Positions 21,295-29,848 of a DNA stretch of 36,848 nucleotides are shown here, piece after piece. The DNA is taken from the NCBI GenBank assembly GCA_018816985.1, contig JAHIVA010000018.1, positions 1 through 36,848 of the forward strand, written 5' to 3'. The stretch is from Patescibacteria group bacterium (GTDB lineage: Bacteria > Patescibacteriota > Minisyncoccia > Phycocordibacterales > UBA9973). Position 1 is the first letter of the stretch. Every line of letters begins with the position of its first letter. A program made the translations under genes and the position numbers. The notes under the pieces were generated by a model. The model was not told where the DNA came from. It saw only the letters and a program-made list of their open reading frames with translations, and made no database searches.

Positions 21295-23268
21295 TTAGAT
21301 ACTTAGGATGACCGGTATTACCAAAGGTCTTTTGGCTGTTTTTTGATATAAAAATTTTGAGATATTTTCTCCTAAATTTGCCTTGATGATATCAAAGTTG
21401 ACCGTGTTTCCATTTTGGAAAGAAGAAGAAGGCATTTTTGCTGTCAGGTTTTCTATCCCATTTTTAATAATTATTCTTACCTGGCGTAAAAGTTCTTGAT
21501 TTTCTTTTAAATAAACAAAACCGCGTGAAATCAAATCCGGAGATTTTTTTAATTTTCCGGTTTTTTGATCAAGGAGAGCAATAATAACAAACATTCCATC
21601 TTGAGAGAGCATTTGACGGTCGCGAATCACGACGTCCTGAGTGTCACTAATAGAAGTTCCATCCACCAACATATTTCCACTAGGAGCATGTTCTTTACGT
21701 AAAGCTATTTTTTGTCCATCAGCGGATATTTCAATAATTGAACCATTGTCGGGAACAATAATACTATCTTCAGACATCCCGAGTTTTAAGGCAAGTTCTT
21801 TATGCAATTCAAGATGAGAATGATGCCCGTGAATTGGGATGAAAAATTTTGGATGAGTTTTTTGATGGAGCCATTTTATATCTTCTTGATTACCATGTCC
21901 GGTAGCATGGACGAAGTCTTCGCCCGTGGTGCGGTAACTGATGATTTTAACGCCTTGGCGGGATAAACCATCCTTCATTTTCATAACTTGAAGTTCGTTG
22001 CCTGGAACAATAGAGGCCGAGAGAATAATCGTATCTCCTTTATGTAAAGAAAATTTTGTATTAGATTTATTGGCAGCACGGTTGAGGGCGGCAAATTCTT
22101 CCCCTTGGGCGCCAGTCATGAGAACAACAATCTTATTAGGTGGATAATTATTAGCTTCTTCTAGCGGTACAATAGTACCTTTTTTAGGAGTAAAAAGTTT
22201 AGCTTCAATAGCAACTTCAATATTTGTTTTCATAGAGCGTCCGTCAATTGCTATTTTTTTCCCTAAAGCTTCGGCGGTTTTCACTATAAAAGCTAGTCGC
22301 GTAATATGAGAAGCGAAGGCGGCAATAATTATTCGGCCATGTATTTTTTTTATTAAGCTTTCTAGACCCTGATGCACTTTTATTTCCGGTAAAGAAAACC
22401 CCTCATTTTCAATATTAGTAGAATCAGTCATCAGGAGAAGAACTTTTGCTTTATCAAAAATAGAATATTCTTTTTCTTCCTCTTTTGTTACGATTCCGTC
22501 TATCTGGTCGAGTTTATAGTCTCCCGGGGTTACTATCCAACCATGTTCAGTTTCTACAATTATTCCCATTGAATCAGGGATGGTATGAGTAACACCAAAG
22601 AATCTTACTCTGATTTTTCCACAGGTTATAATAGAATCTTTTTCAACGATATTTTCTTTAAGGGCGGGCAAATGGGGGAATTCTGTTTGTCGTTTTTTCA
22701 TCATTAACATAGAAAGATTTCTAGAATAAACTGGAGGGTTTCCGATGCGAGAAAGCACCAAAGGTACACCTCCAATATGGTCTAAGTGTCCATGAGTGAT
22801 TATCAGTGCCCGTATTTTGTTTTTACGTTCCTCTAAATAAGTTGTATTCGGAATGACATAATCAACCCCCGGAGTTAGTTCATTTGAAAAATGCATTCCT
22901 GCATCTATGATGATAATATCATCCCCTATTTCTACGGCTGTCATATTTTTACCGATTTCCTCTACTCCGCCGAGCGGAATAATACGAATTACCCCTTTTT
23001 CTGGAGGCGGTATTTTACTACTACGAATTTTGTCTTGGTTTTTTTCTGAAAAAGAAGAACGAGACTTGGAATTTTTCCCAAATCTTTTTTGAGTATATTG
23101 ATAAGTAGAACTTTTAGTTATTTTTTTTCTATATTCTCCACTTATGGTGTCAGGTCTGTTTGAATTACGCTCTTTTTCGTTGTGGGTGGGTGTAGTATTT
23201 GGGGTAGATATTTTATCCTTGTCATCATCAATTTTGAGCGAAGAAAAAGAAAGTCTTGTTTTTTTCAT
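21295..23268 (-). CDS. rnj: Ribonuclease J
   Basis: A metallo-beta-lactamase/beta-CASP ribonuclease for mRNA decay and rRNA maturation, with 5'-exo and endonuclease activity in known members. The core starts near residue 92 (VIRIIPLGGVEEIGKN), with metal motif THGHLDHIGG at about 158-167, TPGDYKLD, beta-CASP VLMTGAQGEEFAAL, VHATGHGNQEDIKW and PIHGHHSHLELH. The C-terminal domain follows. Before the core is a ~90-residue Lys/Ser/Arg-rich, likely disordered extension not found in Bacillus RNase J; it may bind RNA. The total of 657 residues reflects this extension. It sits between the binding-protein gene and the MFS gene, with short gaps. Confidence 0.95.
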   Translation of the reverse strand: MKKTRLSFSSLKIDDDKDKISTPNTTPTHNEKERNSNRPDTISGEYRKKITKSSTYQYTQKRFGKNSKSRSSFSEKNQDKIRSSKIPPPEKGVIRIIPLGGVEEIGKNMTAVEIGDDIIIIDAGMHFSNELTPGVDYVIPNTTYLEERKNKIRALIITHGHLDHIGGVPLVLSRIGNPPVYSRNLSMLMMKKRQTEFPHLPALKENIVEKDSIITCGKIRVRFFGVTHTIPDSMGIIVETEHGWIVTPGDYKLDQIDGIVTKEEEKEYSIFDKAKVLLLMTDSTNIENEGFSLPEIKVHQGLESLIKKIHGRIIIAAFASHITRLAFIVKTAEALGKKIAIDGRSMKTNIEVAIEAKLFTPKKGTIVPLEEANNYPPNKIVVLMTGAQGEEFAALNRAANKSNTKFSLHKGDTIILSASIVPGNELQVMKMKDGLSRQGVKIISYRTTGEDFVHATGHGNQEDIKWLHQKTHPKFFIPIHGHHSHLELHKELALKLGMSEDSIIVPDNGSIIEISADGQKIALRKEHAPSGNMLVDGTSISDTQDVVIRDRQMLSQDGMFVIIALLDQKTGKLKKSPDLISRGFVYLKENQELLRQVRIIIKNGIENLTAKMPSSSFQNGNTVNFDIIKANLGENISKFLYQKTAKRPLVIPVILSI

Positions 23269-23289
23269 AATTTTATTTTGTTATTTTTT

Positions 23290-25047
23290 TTATTTATTAA
23301 CGAATATTTTCCAAACATTCTCTGTCTCGATATACCATAAATATATGTTAGAGAAACGATCTGCCGGAGAAATTAGATAATCAATAGAAAGACCCTTTAA
23401 ATTTTTTGAGATTACATAAATAAAATTAGGACTATATAAAAATACTGCGGGCATATCTTTTTTAATTTCCTCTTCAAATTGAGAGTATTTTTTAATCCTA
23501 GCTTGTTCATCAATGGTGACAGAAGCATCTTCTAAAATTTTGTCTACTTTTACATTAGTATACACGGCGACATTCAGACCTGGATCTTTTCTTTGAGAAG
23601 AATGCCAGAAAGCAAATAGATTGGATTCATTGTTTATAATTTGTCCGAATAATAAGGAATCATATTCACGGGGACGAATAACACCTTGGTTTAAATTACC
23701 GATTTCAAAAGTTTTTATATCAACTTTTATTCCGATTTTTGCTAAATCCTGTTTGATTATTTCGGCCGTTTTAGTAAGTTCTTCTGCATTACCAGTTGAG
23801 ATAGAAAATTCTAAGGTAACAGTAGTTTTCTTTTTATTTTTATCAGTAGTAGTTTTTTGTAGAAATCCATCCGAATCTTTTAACCAACCATCTTTTGTCA
23901 AACTATTTTGTACATCTTGCAAGATAAGTTCACGGGTCATATTATCTTTTTCAGGTAATTTCTGATAAGTAGCCATATTGGGCGGTATTGGTCCATTAAT
24001 AACGACTCCATAATCAAAAAGGACTTCTCGAACTATTTTATCTTTATCAATAGCTTTATCAATAGCTTGAGTAATAACTTTATTGGTAAAAAGAAGATTT
24101 TTATTTTGGTTAAAGAAAAGTCCGAATACTCTCGGCAGGACTGAAGAATCTATTTGATAATTTCTTTCCTTAAGAATATCTGCATTTAGGGGGGTAATGG
24201 AACTTATTTGATTTACTGCTCCGTCTTCTAATGCTCGGATTAGGTCATTTTCATTTAAATAAAAATGCAAATCTATTTCTTTTATATAAGGTTCACCCAA
24301 GATGAAATTTTTATACGATTCTAACTTGTAAGAATCAATAACTCCAGATGATTTTTTAACAACACTTTTTATCAAATAAGGTCCGGAACCGATAGGAGAA
24401 GTGTTGGCATTGTTTAGCTCGACGGAAGAATTATTCCAAAGAGATTGGGGCATTATTCCAAGGGTTAAATTTTCCAAGAACGACGAATAGGGTTTTTTTA
24501 AAGAAAATTCTATTGTTCGGTTGTCTATTTTTGTTACTATTACTCCATCCCAGTCTATTTTTCGTGGACTTTTTATAATTGGATCTTTTATTTCACTGAT
24601 AGTAAAAATAATATCATCTACTGTAACAGGTTTTCCATCCTGAAAATATACTTTGTCTTTTAAAGTAAAAGTGTAAATTAAACCATCTTTGGATATTGTA
24701 TATTTTTCTGCTAAATCTGGGAATAGAGTACCATCAGGATTTTTTCTCATCAAGCCTGAATAAATAAGTGAGACGAGGTCAAGATCAACTGGAGAATTTG
24801 CTAGAATCGGATTTATAAAACGAGGAGTGCCAATGATCCCCTCAGAGATGGAACCTCCGCGAAGCGGAACCTTAACCATTAAAGATTTATTAATAGTCTC
24901 TAAGATGGAAATGGTACTTATAAGAAGTGCTAATGCTAGTAGAATAAAAACAATTTGTTCTTTTTTGGAGAACGTGTTAAAAACTGAATTAATTTCGTCT
25001 TTTTGGGGCAATTTAAAATTACGAAGGCGACTATATAAATTTTGCAT
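23290..25047 (-). CDS. Family 5 extracellular solute-binding protein (oligopeptide-type), membrane anchored
   Basis: A 585-residue protein with one N-terminal membrane helix (about residues 33-52), preceded by a charged cytosolic segment instead of a lipoprotein signal; no lipobox Cys is seen. The exported part is a family 5 binding protein: GGSISEGIIGTPRFINPILA, then LIYSGLMRKNPDGTLFPDLAEKY, TFTLKDKVYFQDGKPVTVDDIIF and RTIEFSLKKPYSSFLENL. These are classical DppA/OppA family landmarks. Peptides are the usual ligand. The matching ABC permease and ATPase genes are not in the window. It is followed 21 nt later by RNase J. Confidence 0.9.
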   Translation of the reverse strand: MQNLYSRLRNFKLPQKDEINSVFNTFSKKEQIVFILLALALLISTISILETINKSLMVKVPLRGGSISEGIIGTPRFINPILANSPVDLDLVSLIYSGLMRKNPDGTLFPDLAEKYTISKDGLIYTFTLKDKVYFQDGKPVTVDDIIFTISEIKDPIIKSPRKIDWDGVIVTKIDNRTIEFSLKKPYSSFLENLTLGIMPQSLWNNSSVELNNANTSPIGSGPYLIKSVVKKSSGVIDSYKLESYKNFILGEPYIKEIDLHFYLNENDLIRALEDGAVNQISSITPLNADILKERNYQIDSSVLPRVFGLFFNQNKNLLFTNKVITQAIDKAIDKDKIVREVLFDYGVVINGPIPPNMATYQKLPEKDNMTRELILQDVQNSLTKDGWLKDSDGFLQKTTTDKNKKKTTVTLEFSISTGNAEELTKTAEIIKQDLAKIGIKVDIKTFEIGNLNQGVIRPREYDSLLFGQIINNESNLFAFWHSSQRKDPGLNVAVYTNVKVDKILEDASVTIDEQARIKKYSQFEEEIKKDMPAVFLYSPNFIYVISKNLKGLSIDYLISPADRFSNIYLWYIETENVWKIFVNK

Positions 25048-25075
25048 AATATACGATATGAAACGAAGATAAGAA

Positions 25076-25318
25076 TTAGCTGTTTGCTTTTATTATTATA
25101 GATAAAAGTGCAAATAAAGCAAAGAGTATTCCACAGATAAGGGATAAATAAAAAAGAAACTTTTCAAAGCCTCGGCGAGTGTGGTGGAAAGATTCTGAGT
25201 TTCCTCCACCCAAAGCGCCACCCAAACCAGCAGCCGATTGTTGCAACAAAATGGCTGACACTAGTATTACCGAAAGGATAATCTGTGCATAAGGCAGAAT
25301 TTTTACTACCAGATTCAT
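25076..25318 (-). CDS. secG: Preprotein translocase subunit SecG
   Basis: An 80-residue membrane protein with two helices and the family hallmarks: the first helix ends in ILLQQSAAGLGGALGGG, followed by RRGFEKFLFYLS leading into the second helix. It supports SecYE-dependent export. The length is normal. An extended -10-like TGTAATAAT on the minus strand ends 7 nt from the ATG. It is the first gene of the minus-strand run toward the binding protein and RNase J. Confidence 0.93.
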   Translation of the reverse strand: MNLVVKILPYAQIILSVILVSAILLQQSAAGLGGALGGGNSESFHHTRRGFEKFLFYLSLICGILFALFALLSIIIKANS

Positions 25319-25367
25319 GGGGTAATTATTACATATTGAGGTTTAAAATGCAAATAATTTAATAGTG

Positions 25368-25376
25368 TGCTATAAT
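25368..25376 (+). promoter_or_regulatory. Extended -10 promoter of the SurA-like gene
   Basis: TGCTATAAT, a perfect TG-n-TATAAT. It ends 33 nt before the ATG, so this gene has a 5' leader of about 26 nt, longer than most in the window. The leader is almost purely A/T. Confidence 0.6.
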
Positions 25377-25408
25377 TTTTAAATTATAAAATAAATAGAT
25401 AAAAAAAT

Positions 25409-26128
25409 ATGGAAAATGAAAATGTAGACAATAAAAAGAATATTATCTCAACATTAGTAGTATTAGTTTTGGTTATTTTAGCGATTGGAAGTTATTTTGT
25501 TTTCGGAAAAAATAAAACTGATGGTCCCGTAAATAATGATGTGGCAAGTGTGGCAATAGTGAATGGGACTGTTATTTCTAGGGCAACTTATGATACACAA
25601 CTTGCAAACAATCTTGCTTCTTATAAAGCGCAAGGCATTGATGTTACAGACGAAACTAAGCTTTCTCAGATTAAAACGCAAGTTTTAGATAATCTTATTG
25701 GCGATGAATTACTTAATCAGGGAGTGATGGCTGCTGGGATAAAAATTACAGCAGAAGAAGTGGAAAAACAATTTCAGGTTATCTTGACCCAAGAGGGTGG
25801 GGCAGACGGTCTTCAGGCTGCACTTGTTCAAAACAATCTTTCAGAAGAACAGTTAAGGGAAAATATATCTAAACAGCTCGCGGTTCAAAAATATTTATTA
25901 CAAAATATTGATACAAAATCAATAACTGTTAGTGACATTGAAGTTGCGCAGTTTTATGCAAACCTTGTTCAGTCTCAGGCAGGGGGTGATGCAACCACAC
26001 CTATTCCAGACTTGAATGAAATAAGTGACCAGATTAAGCAACAAATTATTTCCGAAAAGCAACAAACCTTGGTGGTAGATTTTATTGCTTCTCTTCGTGC
26101 TAAGGCAACAGTAACAACAAATATATAG
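25409..26128 (+). CDS. Membrane-anchored SurA-like N-terminal chaperone domain protein
   Basis: A 239-residue protein with an N-terminal membrane helix (about residues 13-32) and an exported SurA_N-type helical domain: VAIVNGTVISRATYDTQLANNL, then QVLDNLIGDELLNQGVMAAGIKITAEEVEKQF and LSEEQLRENISKQLAVQKYLL. This order (NG-x-I/V-x-R, then a helical hairpin with L-I-x-x-x-L) is typical of SurA/PrsA/PpiD N-terminal domains. No parvulin PPIase domain follows; the helical region resumes with ISDQIKQQIISEKQ. It probably acts as a holdase for exported proteins. Confidence 0.83.
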   Translation: MENENVDNKKNIISTLVVLVLVILAIGSYFVFGKNKTDGPVNNDVASVAIVNGTVISRATYDTQLANNLASYKAQGIDVTDETKLSQIKTQVLDNLIGDELLNQGVMAAGIKITAEEVEKQFQVILTQEGGADGLQAALVQNNLSEEQLRENISKQLAVQKYLLQNIDTKSITVSDIEVAQFYANLVQSQAGGDATTPIPDLNEISDQIKQQIISEKQQTLVVDFIASLRAKATVTTNI

Positions 26129-26159
26129 TTTAGTTATAGCTTTGATGATTAAATAAAGT

Positions 26160-26189
26160 AAGTAATATTTTCTTTAGAAAGTATTACTT
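26160..26189. other. 13-bp A/T-rich hairpin overlapping the csoR -35
   Basis: AAGTAATATTTTC-TTTA-GAAAGTATTACTT forms a 13-bp stem (one G-T pair) with a 4-nt loop. The 3' arm shares two bases with the csoR -35. It may end transcription of the SurA-like gene or serve as a second regulator site. It lacks a U-run. Confidence 0.5.
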
Positions 26190-26216
26190 GACATATACCC
26201 CTAGGGGGTATATGCT
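26188..26216 (+). promoter_or_regulatory. csoR promoter with CsoR operator in the spacer
   Basis: TTGACA (26188-26193) and TATGCT (26211-26216) are spaced 17 bp. The spacer is filled by a perfect palindrome with arms ATATACCCC and GGGGTATAT around TAG (26193-26213). C/G runs flanked by TA are the usual CsoR operator type. The -10 ends 7 nt before the csoR ATG. Bound CsoR would block RNA polymerase until copper releases it. Confidence 0.87.
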
Positions 26217-26222
26217 TATTTT

Positions 26223-26486
26223 ATGTATACAAGTAAACAAAAATTAATACGCAGGCTTAAAATTATTGAAGGACAAGTGCGTGGTCTTCAAAATATGATT
26301 AATAATGAGACTTATTGTATTGATGTTATTACTCAAACATCGGCTGTTAAACAAGGTCTATCAAATATTGAAGATCTTCTTATGGAGGGTCACCTAGGTC
26401 ATTGTTTAGTAAATCAAATCAAGAAAGGTCAGACCGACAAAGCAACTGAAGAGATGTTAAAAGTCTATAAGCTTAAGAGAAAATAA
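26223..26486 (+). CDS. csoR: CsoR-family copper-sensing repressor
   Basis: An 87-residue all-helical DUF156 protein. The first helix has RRLKIIEGQVRGLQNMI, the typical DNA-facing region. Copper ligands fit the CsoR pattern: Cys32 (TYCIDV), His57 and Cys61 (GHLGHC), with the same spacing as Cys36, His61 and Cys65 in the Mycobacterium tuberculosis protein. Formaldehyde sensors (FrmR) keep only the first Cys and use a different set, so copper is favoured. It stands first in a cluster with copA and two further copper-type genes and almost certainly represses its own promoter. The ATG coincides with the predicted transcription start. Confidence 0.93.
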   Translation: MYTSKQKLIRRLKIIEGQVRGLQNMINNETYCIDVITQTSAVKQGLSNIEDLLMEGHLGHCLVNQIKKGQTDKATEEMLKVYKLKRK

Positions 26487-26487
26487 A

Positions 26488-28779
26488 ATGAAAAAAGAAA
26501 TATATAGAATAAAAGGAATGCACTGTGCATCATGTGCCAGTATTATAGAAAAAACTATTAAGAAAATTAATGGGGTAGAAGATGTTTCAGTTAATAGTGG
26601 AATGGAAAATGTAAAAGTTTCTTTCGATGACAGCCAGACTAATTTTAATCAATTTAATAAAAAACTAGAACCACTCGGATACTCTTTAATTGTTTCTGCT
26701 GTGGGATCTACGGGGATGAGTGAAAATGAAAATGAAATACATCTAGAATTTGATCAATTAAAAAATGAGAAGTTTGTAGAACTTAAAGAAATGCACAATA
26801 AACTTTTGTCACTTATTCCAATTGTAATTATAAGTATTTTTGTCATGATTTGGGATATCTTTGCTCAATTTAAATTAGTTCTGGAGATGTCTTTTTTTTG
26901 GAGTGAATTTTTTCATCATCTGTTACCTTTATTTGCTACATATACACTTTTTATAGTAGGTAAACCATATTTGTTTGGTTTATATCGTTTTTTTCGTTAC
27001 AGCAAAGCAAATATGGACACTTTAATTGGTCTTGGGACGAGTGTGGCATTTCTTTATAGTTTTTTTATTAGTGCTTTTGGGGAAAGCTTGAAAAATTTTA
27101 TAAATGTTAATCAAAATTATTATGATGTAGTTATTGTAGTTATTGTATTTATTACACTTGGTAAATATCTTGAAATGCGGTCCAAGTTAAAAACTGGCGA
27201 TGCGATTGAGAAACTTTTAAATCTACAAGCTAAGACTGCTTTGGTTGTTCGTGGAGAAAAAGAAATAGAAATATCAGTCAATGACGTAAAACATAATGAT
27301 TTAATTATTGTAAAGCCGGGGGCAAAGATTCCGGTTGATGGAATAATAATTGAAGGTTCTTCTTATATTGACGAATCCATGGTGACAGGTGAGCCAATGC
27401 CTATAAGTAAAAAAATAGATGACGCGGTAGTTGCCGGTACAATTAATACTACTGGGTTTTTTACATTTAAAGCTACAAAGGTTGGTTCTGAAACATTATT
27501 GGCTCACATTATAAAAATGGTAGAAGAAGCACAGGGAAGTAAAGCGCCTATTCAAGCTTTGGCTGATAAAATTTCAAGTGTTTTTGTTCCTATTGTTTTA
27601 ATTATAGCATTTATTACATTTGCGTTATGGCTTATTGTTGGTACACAATATTTAGGTTTTTCTCAGGCCCTTTCTTTTGGTTTAGTTTCTTTTGTTGGGA
27701 TTCTTGTTATTGCTTGTCCTTGTGCCCTTGGGCTTGCGACACCTACAGCTATTATTGTAGGTGTAGGTAAGGGGGCAAAAGAGGGTATTTTAATTAAAGA
27801 TGCGGCAACCCTTCAAAAGTTGCATAAAATAAATATAGTGGTAATTGACAAAACTGGGACAATCACTATTGGTAAACCGACGCTTGTTGATATTCAAAAT
27901 TTTTCAAATCTTAAAGAAAAAGAAATGATATCAATCCTTGCATCATTGGAGAAAAAATCAGAACATCCGATTGCACATGCGATTATCAATTATGCTGAGG
28001 AGAAAAACATAAATATCACGGAGGTGTCTAATTTTGAGGGTATTCAAGGAAAAGGGTTAAGAGGGTCAATCAATAATATAGAGTATTTTGTTGGGAACGT
28101 AAAACTCATACGAGACCTTAATGTGTCTTTTGATATTTCAAAAATTGATGAATTTACAAAACAAGGGAAAACTCCAGTTATTCTTGCGACGGTTGAGGCT
28201 GTTCTGGGTTTTGTAATGGTAGCAGATGAAATAAAAGCTGAGTCGAAACAAGCTGTTGTAAATATTCATAAACTTGGAATAAAAGTAGTTATGATGACCG
28301 GGGATGATGAAAAGACAGCTAAGTATATGGCCTCAATTATTGGAATTGACGAAGTAATGGCAAATGTTTTGCCAGAAGATAAATTATTAAAAATAAAAGA
28401 ATTACAAGGGAAAGGGTACACCGTTGCTATGGCAGGTGATGGGGTAAATGATGCTCCAGCCTTAGCGCAAGCTGATGTTGGTATTGCCATGGGGACGGGG
28501 ACGGATGTGGCCATAGAGAGTGCTGGGATAACGCTTCTTTATGGGGATATCTCAAAACTTGTGAAAGCAATTAAGCTTTCAAAGATTACTATGCGAGGAA
28601 TAAAGCAAAATCTTTTTTGGGCATTTATATATAATATAGTAGGCATACCGCTTGCTGCTGGATTATTTTATCCAATTTTCGGGTGGCTTCTTTCGCCAGT
28701 ATTTGCGGGTGTGGCTATGGCCCTTTCAAGCGTATCGGTGGTAGGAAATTCATTACGCATTAAAAGTAAAAAATTATAG
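26488..28779 (+). CDS. copA: Copper-exporting P1B-type ATPase
   Basis: A 763-residue copper pump. One N-terminal heavy-metal domain with GMHCASCAS is followed by eight membrane helices. The actuator has SMVTGEPMPI, the ion site is ACPCALGLA, and phosphorylation occurs in VIDKTGTITIG. The nucleotide domain has the SEHPIA motif and MTGDDEKTA, and the hinge is AGDGVNDAPALAQADVGIAMG. Late helices contain YNIVGIPLAAG and MALSSVSVVGNSLRI, the CopA-specific N-Y and M-S-S signatures for Cu(I). It starts 1 nt after csoR, within the same operon, so copper should induce it through CsoR. Cu(I) is the most likely substrate; Ag(I) is commonly also carried. Confidence 0.97.
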   Translation: MKKEIYRIKGMHCASCASIIEKTIKKINGVEDVSVNSGMENVKVSFDDSQTNFNQFNKKLEPLGYSLIVSAVGSTGMSENENEIHLEFDQLKNEKFVELKEMHNKLLSLIPIVIISIFVMIWDIFAQFKLVLEMSFFWSEFFHHLLPLFATYTLFIVGKPYLFGLYRFFRYSKANMDTLIGLGTSVAFLYSFFISAFGESLKNFINVNQNYYDVVIVVIVFITLGKYLEMRSKLKTGDAIEKLLNLQAKTALVVRGEKEIEISVNDVKHNDLIIVKPGAKIPVDGIIIEGSSYIDESMVTGEPMPISKKIDDAVVAGTINTTGFFTFKATKVGSETLLAHIIKMVEEAQGSKAPIQALADKISSVFVPIVLIIAFITFALWLIVGTQYLGFSQALSFGLVSFVGILVIACPCALGLATPTAIIVGVGKGAKEGILIKDAATLQKLHKINIVVIDKTGTITIGKPTLVDIQNFSNLKEKEMISILASLEKKSEHPIAHAIINYAEEKNINITEVSNFEGIQGKGLRGSINNIEYFVGNVKLIRDLNVSFDISKIDEFTKQGKTPVILATVEAVLGFVMVADEIKAESKQAVVNIHKLGIKVVMMTGDDEKTAKYMASIIGIDEVMANVLPEDKLLKIKELQGKGYTVAMAGDGVNDAPALAQADVGIAMGTGTDVAIESAGITLLYGDISKLVKAIKLSKITMRGIKQNLFWAFIYNIVGIPLAAGLFYPIFGWLLSPVFAGVAMALSSVSVVGNSLRIKSKKL

Positions 28780-28792
28780 AATATAAAATCAT

Positions 28793-29803
28793 ATGAAAAA
28801 ACACACATTTTATGTTACTGGCACACATTGTGCATCATGTAAAATCTTAATAGAGGATATCTTGAAAGAACAGGATTTTATAAAAAATGTGCGAGTTGAT
28901 TTAAAAAAAGAAATTGTAGAAATAGAAACTGATAGCGGGCAGAGCGCAGAAGAGCTGGTAGCTATACTTACAAACAAAACAAAATTAAATGGCTATATTT
29001 TTTCTCTTAAAAAAGAAATTGTCGAGGAAAAATCTGATGATGTTATTTGGAAAGCTATACCTATTGGACTTATTTTTTCATTCTTTTTTTTCTTATTGCA
29101 AAAGTCGGGTATTTTTAATCTTAGCTTTGGGAGCGAAACGACACCGGTAACCGGTTTTATCATTGGAATTATTGCTTCATTTTCTTCCTGTCTTGCTATT
29201 GTTGGAGGATTGGTTTTGTCGCTTTCTGCTACCGTAGCGGAAGAAGAAAATAGTCAAGCAAAAAAACCTCTTATTTTATTCCATGCAGGTAGATTGTTCG
29301 GTTTTGCTCTTTTGGGTGGTATCCTTGGGCTTATTGGAGAGGTGATAGGCGTGAGTTTTATTTTTTCTGCCATACTGGGGCTTCTTGCTTCAATTGTAAT
29401 GGTTTTGTTGGGTATAAATTTGCTTGGTATTTTCAAAAAAAGTACCATAACTCTTCCAAGTAATATATTTTCTTTTTTTAGGAAAGTGGAACATACTACC
29501 TTGGCACCCATTGTAGTTGGGATAGGGACATTTTTTCTACCTTGTGGTTTTACTCAGGCAATGCAAATTTCAGCACTTTCTAGTGGGTCGTTTATATCTG
29601 GGTTTCTCATTATGTTTTCATTTGCGTTGGGCACATTGCCGGTTTTAGCTCTTCTTTCTTTTAGTTCAGTATCATTTGCTCATTCCCAATATGCTCCACT
29701 TTTTTTTAAATCTGCTGGAGTTGTTGTGATTATACTTGCTTTGTTTAATTTGATTAATGGCTTGGCGGCGATAGGAATTATTTCGCCCATATTTAATTTC
29801 TAG
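28793..29803 (+). CDS. HMA domain fused to SafE/UreH-like (DsbD-like) membrane domain
   Basis: A 336-residue protein. The N-terminal ~75 residues form a heavy-metal-associated domain with GTHCASCKILIED (Thr where Met is usual). The remainder has about six membrane helices of the sulfite exporter TauE/SafE or UreH/CcdA-like type, with small-residue motifs GIIASFSSCLAIVGGLVLS, FHAGRLFGFALLGG and the PCG signature FFLPCGFTQAMQ. Such fusions are commonly found in copper clusters and are believed to move or hand on copper, but the mechanism is not established. It is 13 nt downstream of copA and likely part of the same transcript. Confidence 0.8.
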   Translation: MKKHTFYVTGTHCASCKILIEDILKEQDFIKNVRVDLKKEIVEIETDSGQSAEELVAILTNKTKLNGYIFSLKKEIVEEKSDDVIWKAIPIGLIFSFFFFLLQKSGIFNLSFGSETTPVTGFIIGIIASFSSCLAIVGGLVLSLSATVAEEENSQAKKPLILFHAGRLFGFALLGGILGLIGEVIGVSFIFSAILGLLASIVMVLLGINLLGIFKKSTITLPSNIFSFFRKVEHTTLAPIVVGIGTFFLPCGFTQAMQISALSSGSFISGFLIMFSFALGTLPVLALLSFSSVSFAHSQYAPLFFKSAGVVVIILALFNLINGLAAIGIISPIFNF

Positions 29804-29848
29804 ATTAATTATTTTTTAATATTATAAATATAATTAAATTTTAAGATT

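Noticed and set aside
24827-25072. Plus-strand ORF of 81 codons inside the binding-protein gene, and similar shadows in copA, RNase J and the permeases
   Set aside because: They are antisense to strongly supported genes and have low-complexity composition typical of the opposite frame.
29804-29848. A/T inverted repeat before the cupredoxin gene as an operator
   Set aside because: The symmetry is imperfect and expected by chance in nearly pure A/T sequence.
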